Positions 5,276-6,054 of a DNA stretch of 6,054 nt are shown in pieces. The notes beneath the pieces are model-generated. The model saw only the letters and a program-made list of their open reading frames with translations. It did not search any database and was not told the DNA's origin. The stretch is from CAYNGH01 sp964396845. Lineage in GTDB: Bacteria > Vulcanimicrobiota > JAJTBE01 > CAYNGH01. The first letter of the stretch is position 1. Each line of letters begins with the position of its first letter. The stretch covers positions 1 through 6,054 of the forward strand of contig CAYNGH010000186.1 of the NCBI GenBank assembly GCA_964396845.1, given 5' to 3'. A program made the position numbers and the translations under genes.

Positions 5276-6054
5276 ATGGACAAGGGAAGAATTGATGAAG
5301 GTCCCAGGATTCTGGGGGATGACAGCTTCACCATGGATGACTCCTATTCCAGGCAGGATGCCCTTTTTGATCTGATAACCGCAGAGAACACTCTGGATGA
5401 TGCCAGGGACAACCTGGAAGTGATTCAATCCAATATTCGGGAAGATGAAAATCTCATGGACGCCACGGCACAGTTTCTTAGAATATTCCGTGCTCAAGAA
5501 AATCCAGATACCCGGGAGATTCAATCCCATTATGTCATTATCGGCAATTCTCTCAAGCCAGGAGAAAGCCGAAAAATGGCCACTGATGAGTTTATCAGTC
5601 TTATCATGGTTGAAAACAGTCCTGCCTTTGCCGTATCTGCCTTTCTGATTATCAGGTCCCATCAGAAACCCAGTGAATCCATCACCGGGGCCACCAGAGA
5701 GTTCCTCAGGCTTCTAAAAGCTCGGGACAGCCAGGAAGCTGATTCCGCAAAAACTCACTTTGTCATTATATCCAACAGCCTTCGTCCTGGTGAATCCCGG
5801 CAATATGCCACCAGCCAGATGCTCAAGCTGATCCGGGCGGATTACTGCCTGGAGGCTCCAGAAGTTGGCCGGTATTATCAGATGATCGATCAATCCCTCA
5901 AGCCGGGTGAATCCAGGGGTGAGGTGACCACTCAGTTCATAAAGCTTCTGGGGACACCCCGGGGAGCTTCTGATGCTGCAGTGAATTTCCGGCTCATCAG
6001 GGCCTGCCAGAGGGACGGTGAATCACTGATGGATGCCATCGGGCAATTCAATCG
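5276..6054 (+). CDS. Unrecognised soluble protein of tandem ~38-residue P-G-E-S repeats (3' end outside window)
   Basis: The frame is open from ATG 5276 to the window end (259 full codons, no stop). AGAGG at 5264-5268 is the ribosome binding site, seven bases before the start. There is no signal peptide or membrane segment; residues 1-30 are polar. From residue 46 the protein consists of repeats of 37-39 residues starting at 46, 85, 122, 161, 200 and 237, the last cut off. A partial unit probably lies at about 21-45. The shared pattern is an aromatic or hydrophobic start, (I/M)-I two or three residues on, S-(L)-(K/R)-P-G-E-S, then A/V-T-x-(E/Q)-(F/M)-(I/L)-x-L-(I/L), and an acidic or Ala-rich end. 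Units 2, 4 and 5 keep P-G-E-S; unit 3 has P-S-E-S, unit 6 D-G-E-S, unit 1 E-D-E-N. Each unit looks like two helices joined by the PGES turn, so an alpha-solenoid scaffold is plausible. I do not recognise the family and assign no function. It has its own promoter, 257 bases after the REC-PAS gene. Confidence 0.85.
   Translation, partial: MDKGRIDEGPRILGDDSFTMDDSYSRQDALFDLITAENTLDDARDNLEVIQSNIREDENLMDATAQFLRIFRAQENPDTREIQSHYVIIGNSLKPGESRKMATDEFISLIMVENSPAFAVSAFLIIRSHQKPSESITGATREFLRLLKARDSQEADSAKTHFVIISNSLRPGESRQYATSQMLKLIRADYCLEAPEVGRYYQMIDQSLKPGESRGEVTTQFIKLLGTPRGASDAAVNFRLIRACQRDGESLMDAIGQFN
5411..6054 (+). repeat. Protein-level tandem repeat array (six units, last truncated)
   Basis: Units are at 5411-5527, 5528-5638, 5639-5755, 5756-5872, 5873-5983 and 5984 to the window edge (39, 37, 39, 39, 37 and at least 23 residues). 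They are clearly related as protein, but the DNA of the shared S-L-K/R-P-G-E-S stretch differs between copies, mostly at synonymous positions. The duplications are therefore old and the protein pattern has been kept by selection, not recent slippage. Confidence 0.8.

Noticed and set aside
5246..5662. Minus-strand open frame of 138 codons opposite the start of the repeat-protein gene
   Set aside because: The + strand frame shows periodic repeats and a ribosome binding site; the minus frame has neither.

Overview
The window reads as ordinary bacterial chromosome, probably from a Gram-negative, environmental lineage. The pointers are a lipoprotein signal with a Ser at +2, strong Shine-Dalgarno sites, a textbook intrinsic terminator, sigma70-like promoters and a multi-PAS response regulator. 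Desulfobacterota or Spirochaetota are possible guesses, but no marker gene settles the phylum. All supported genes lie on the + strand. There are no RNA genes, insertion sequences, CRISPR arrays or attachment sites that I can see.

Layout: (1) 1-446 is the C-terminal end of an NHL-repeat beta-propeller protein, closed by a strong terminator at 476-502. (2) 584-1975 is a predicted surface lipoprotein: signal peptide, one bacterial Ig-like (BIG2-type) domain, and a seven-bladed YVTN/YncE-type propeller. (3) 2063-2848 is a complete short-chain dehydrogenase/reductase of the DltE-like group, 87 bp behind the lipoprotein gene with no terminator between them. (4) 2849-3122 is an AT-rich intergenic region with a possible weak terminator, a nested inverted repeat and a consensus -10 box. 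(5) 3123-5018 is a 631-residue REC-PAS-PAS-PAS-PAS protein with no output domain. (6) 5019-5275 is a regulatory-looking region with a good promoter, a 10-bp inverted repeat flanking it and a leader hairpin. (7) 5276 to the window end is the start of an unrecognised soluble protein made of tandem repeats of about 38 residues with a P-G-E-S turn.

The genes do not form an obvious pathway. The first two share a theme of secreted or surface beta-propellers. The SDR is a generic oxidoreductase. The REC-PAS protein looks like an intracellular signalling hub lacking its own transmitter. The downstream repeat protein has its own promoter; it could be a scaffold or partner for that regulator, but only proximity supports this. 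The repeat protein and the output-less regulator next to it are the parts most worth following up.
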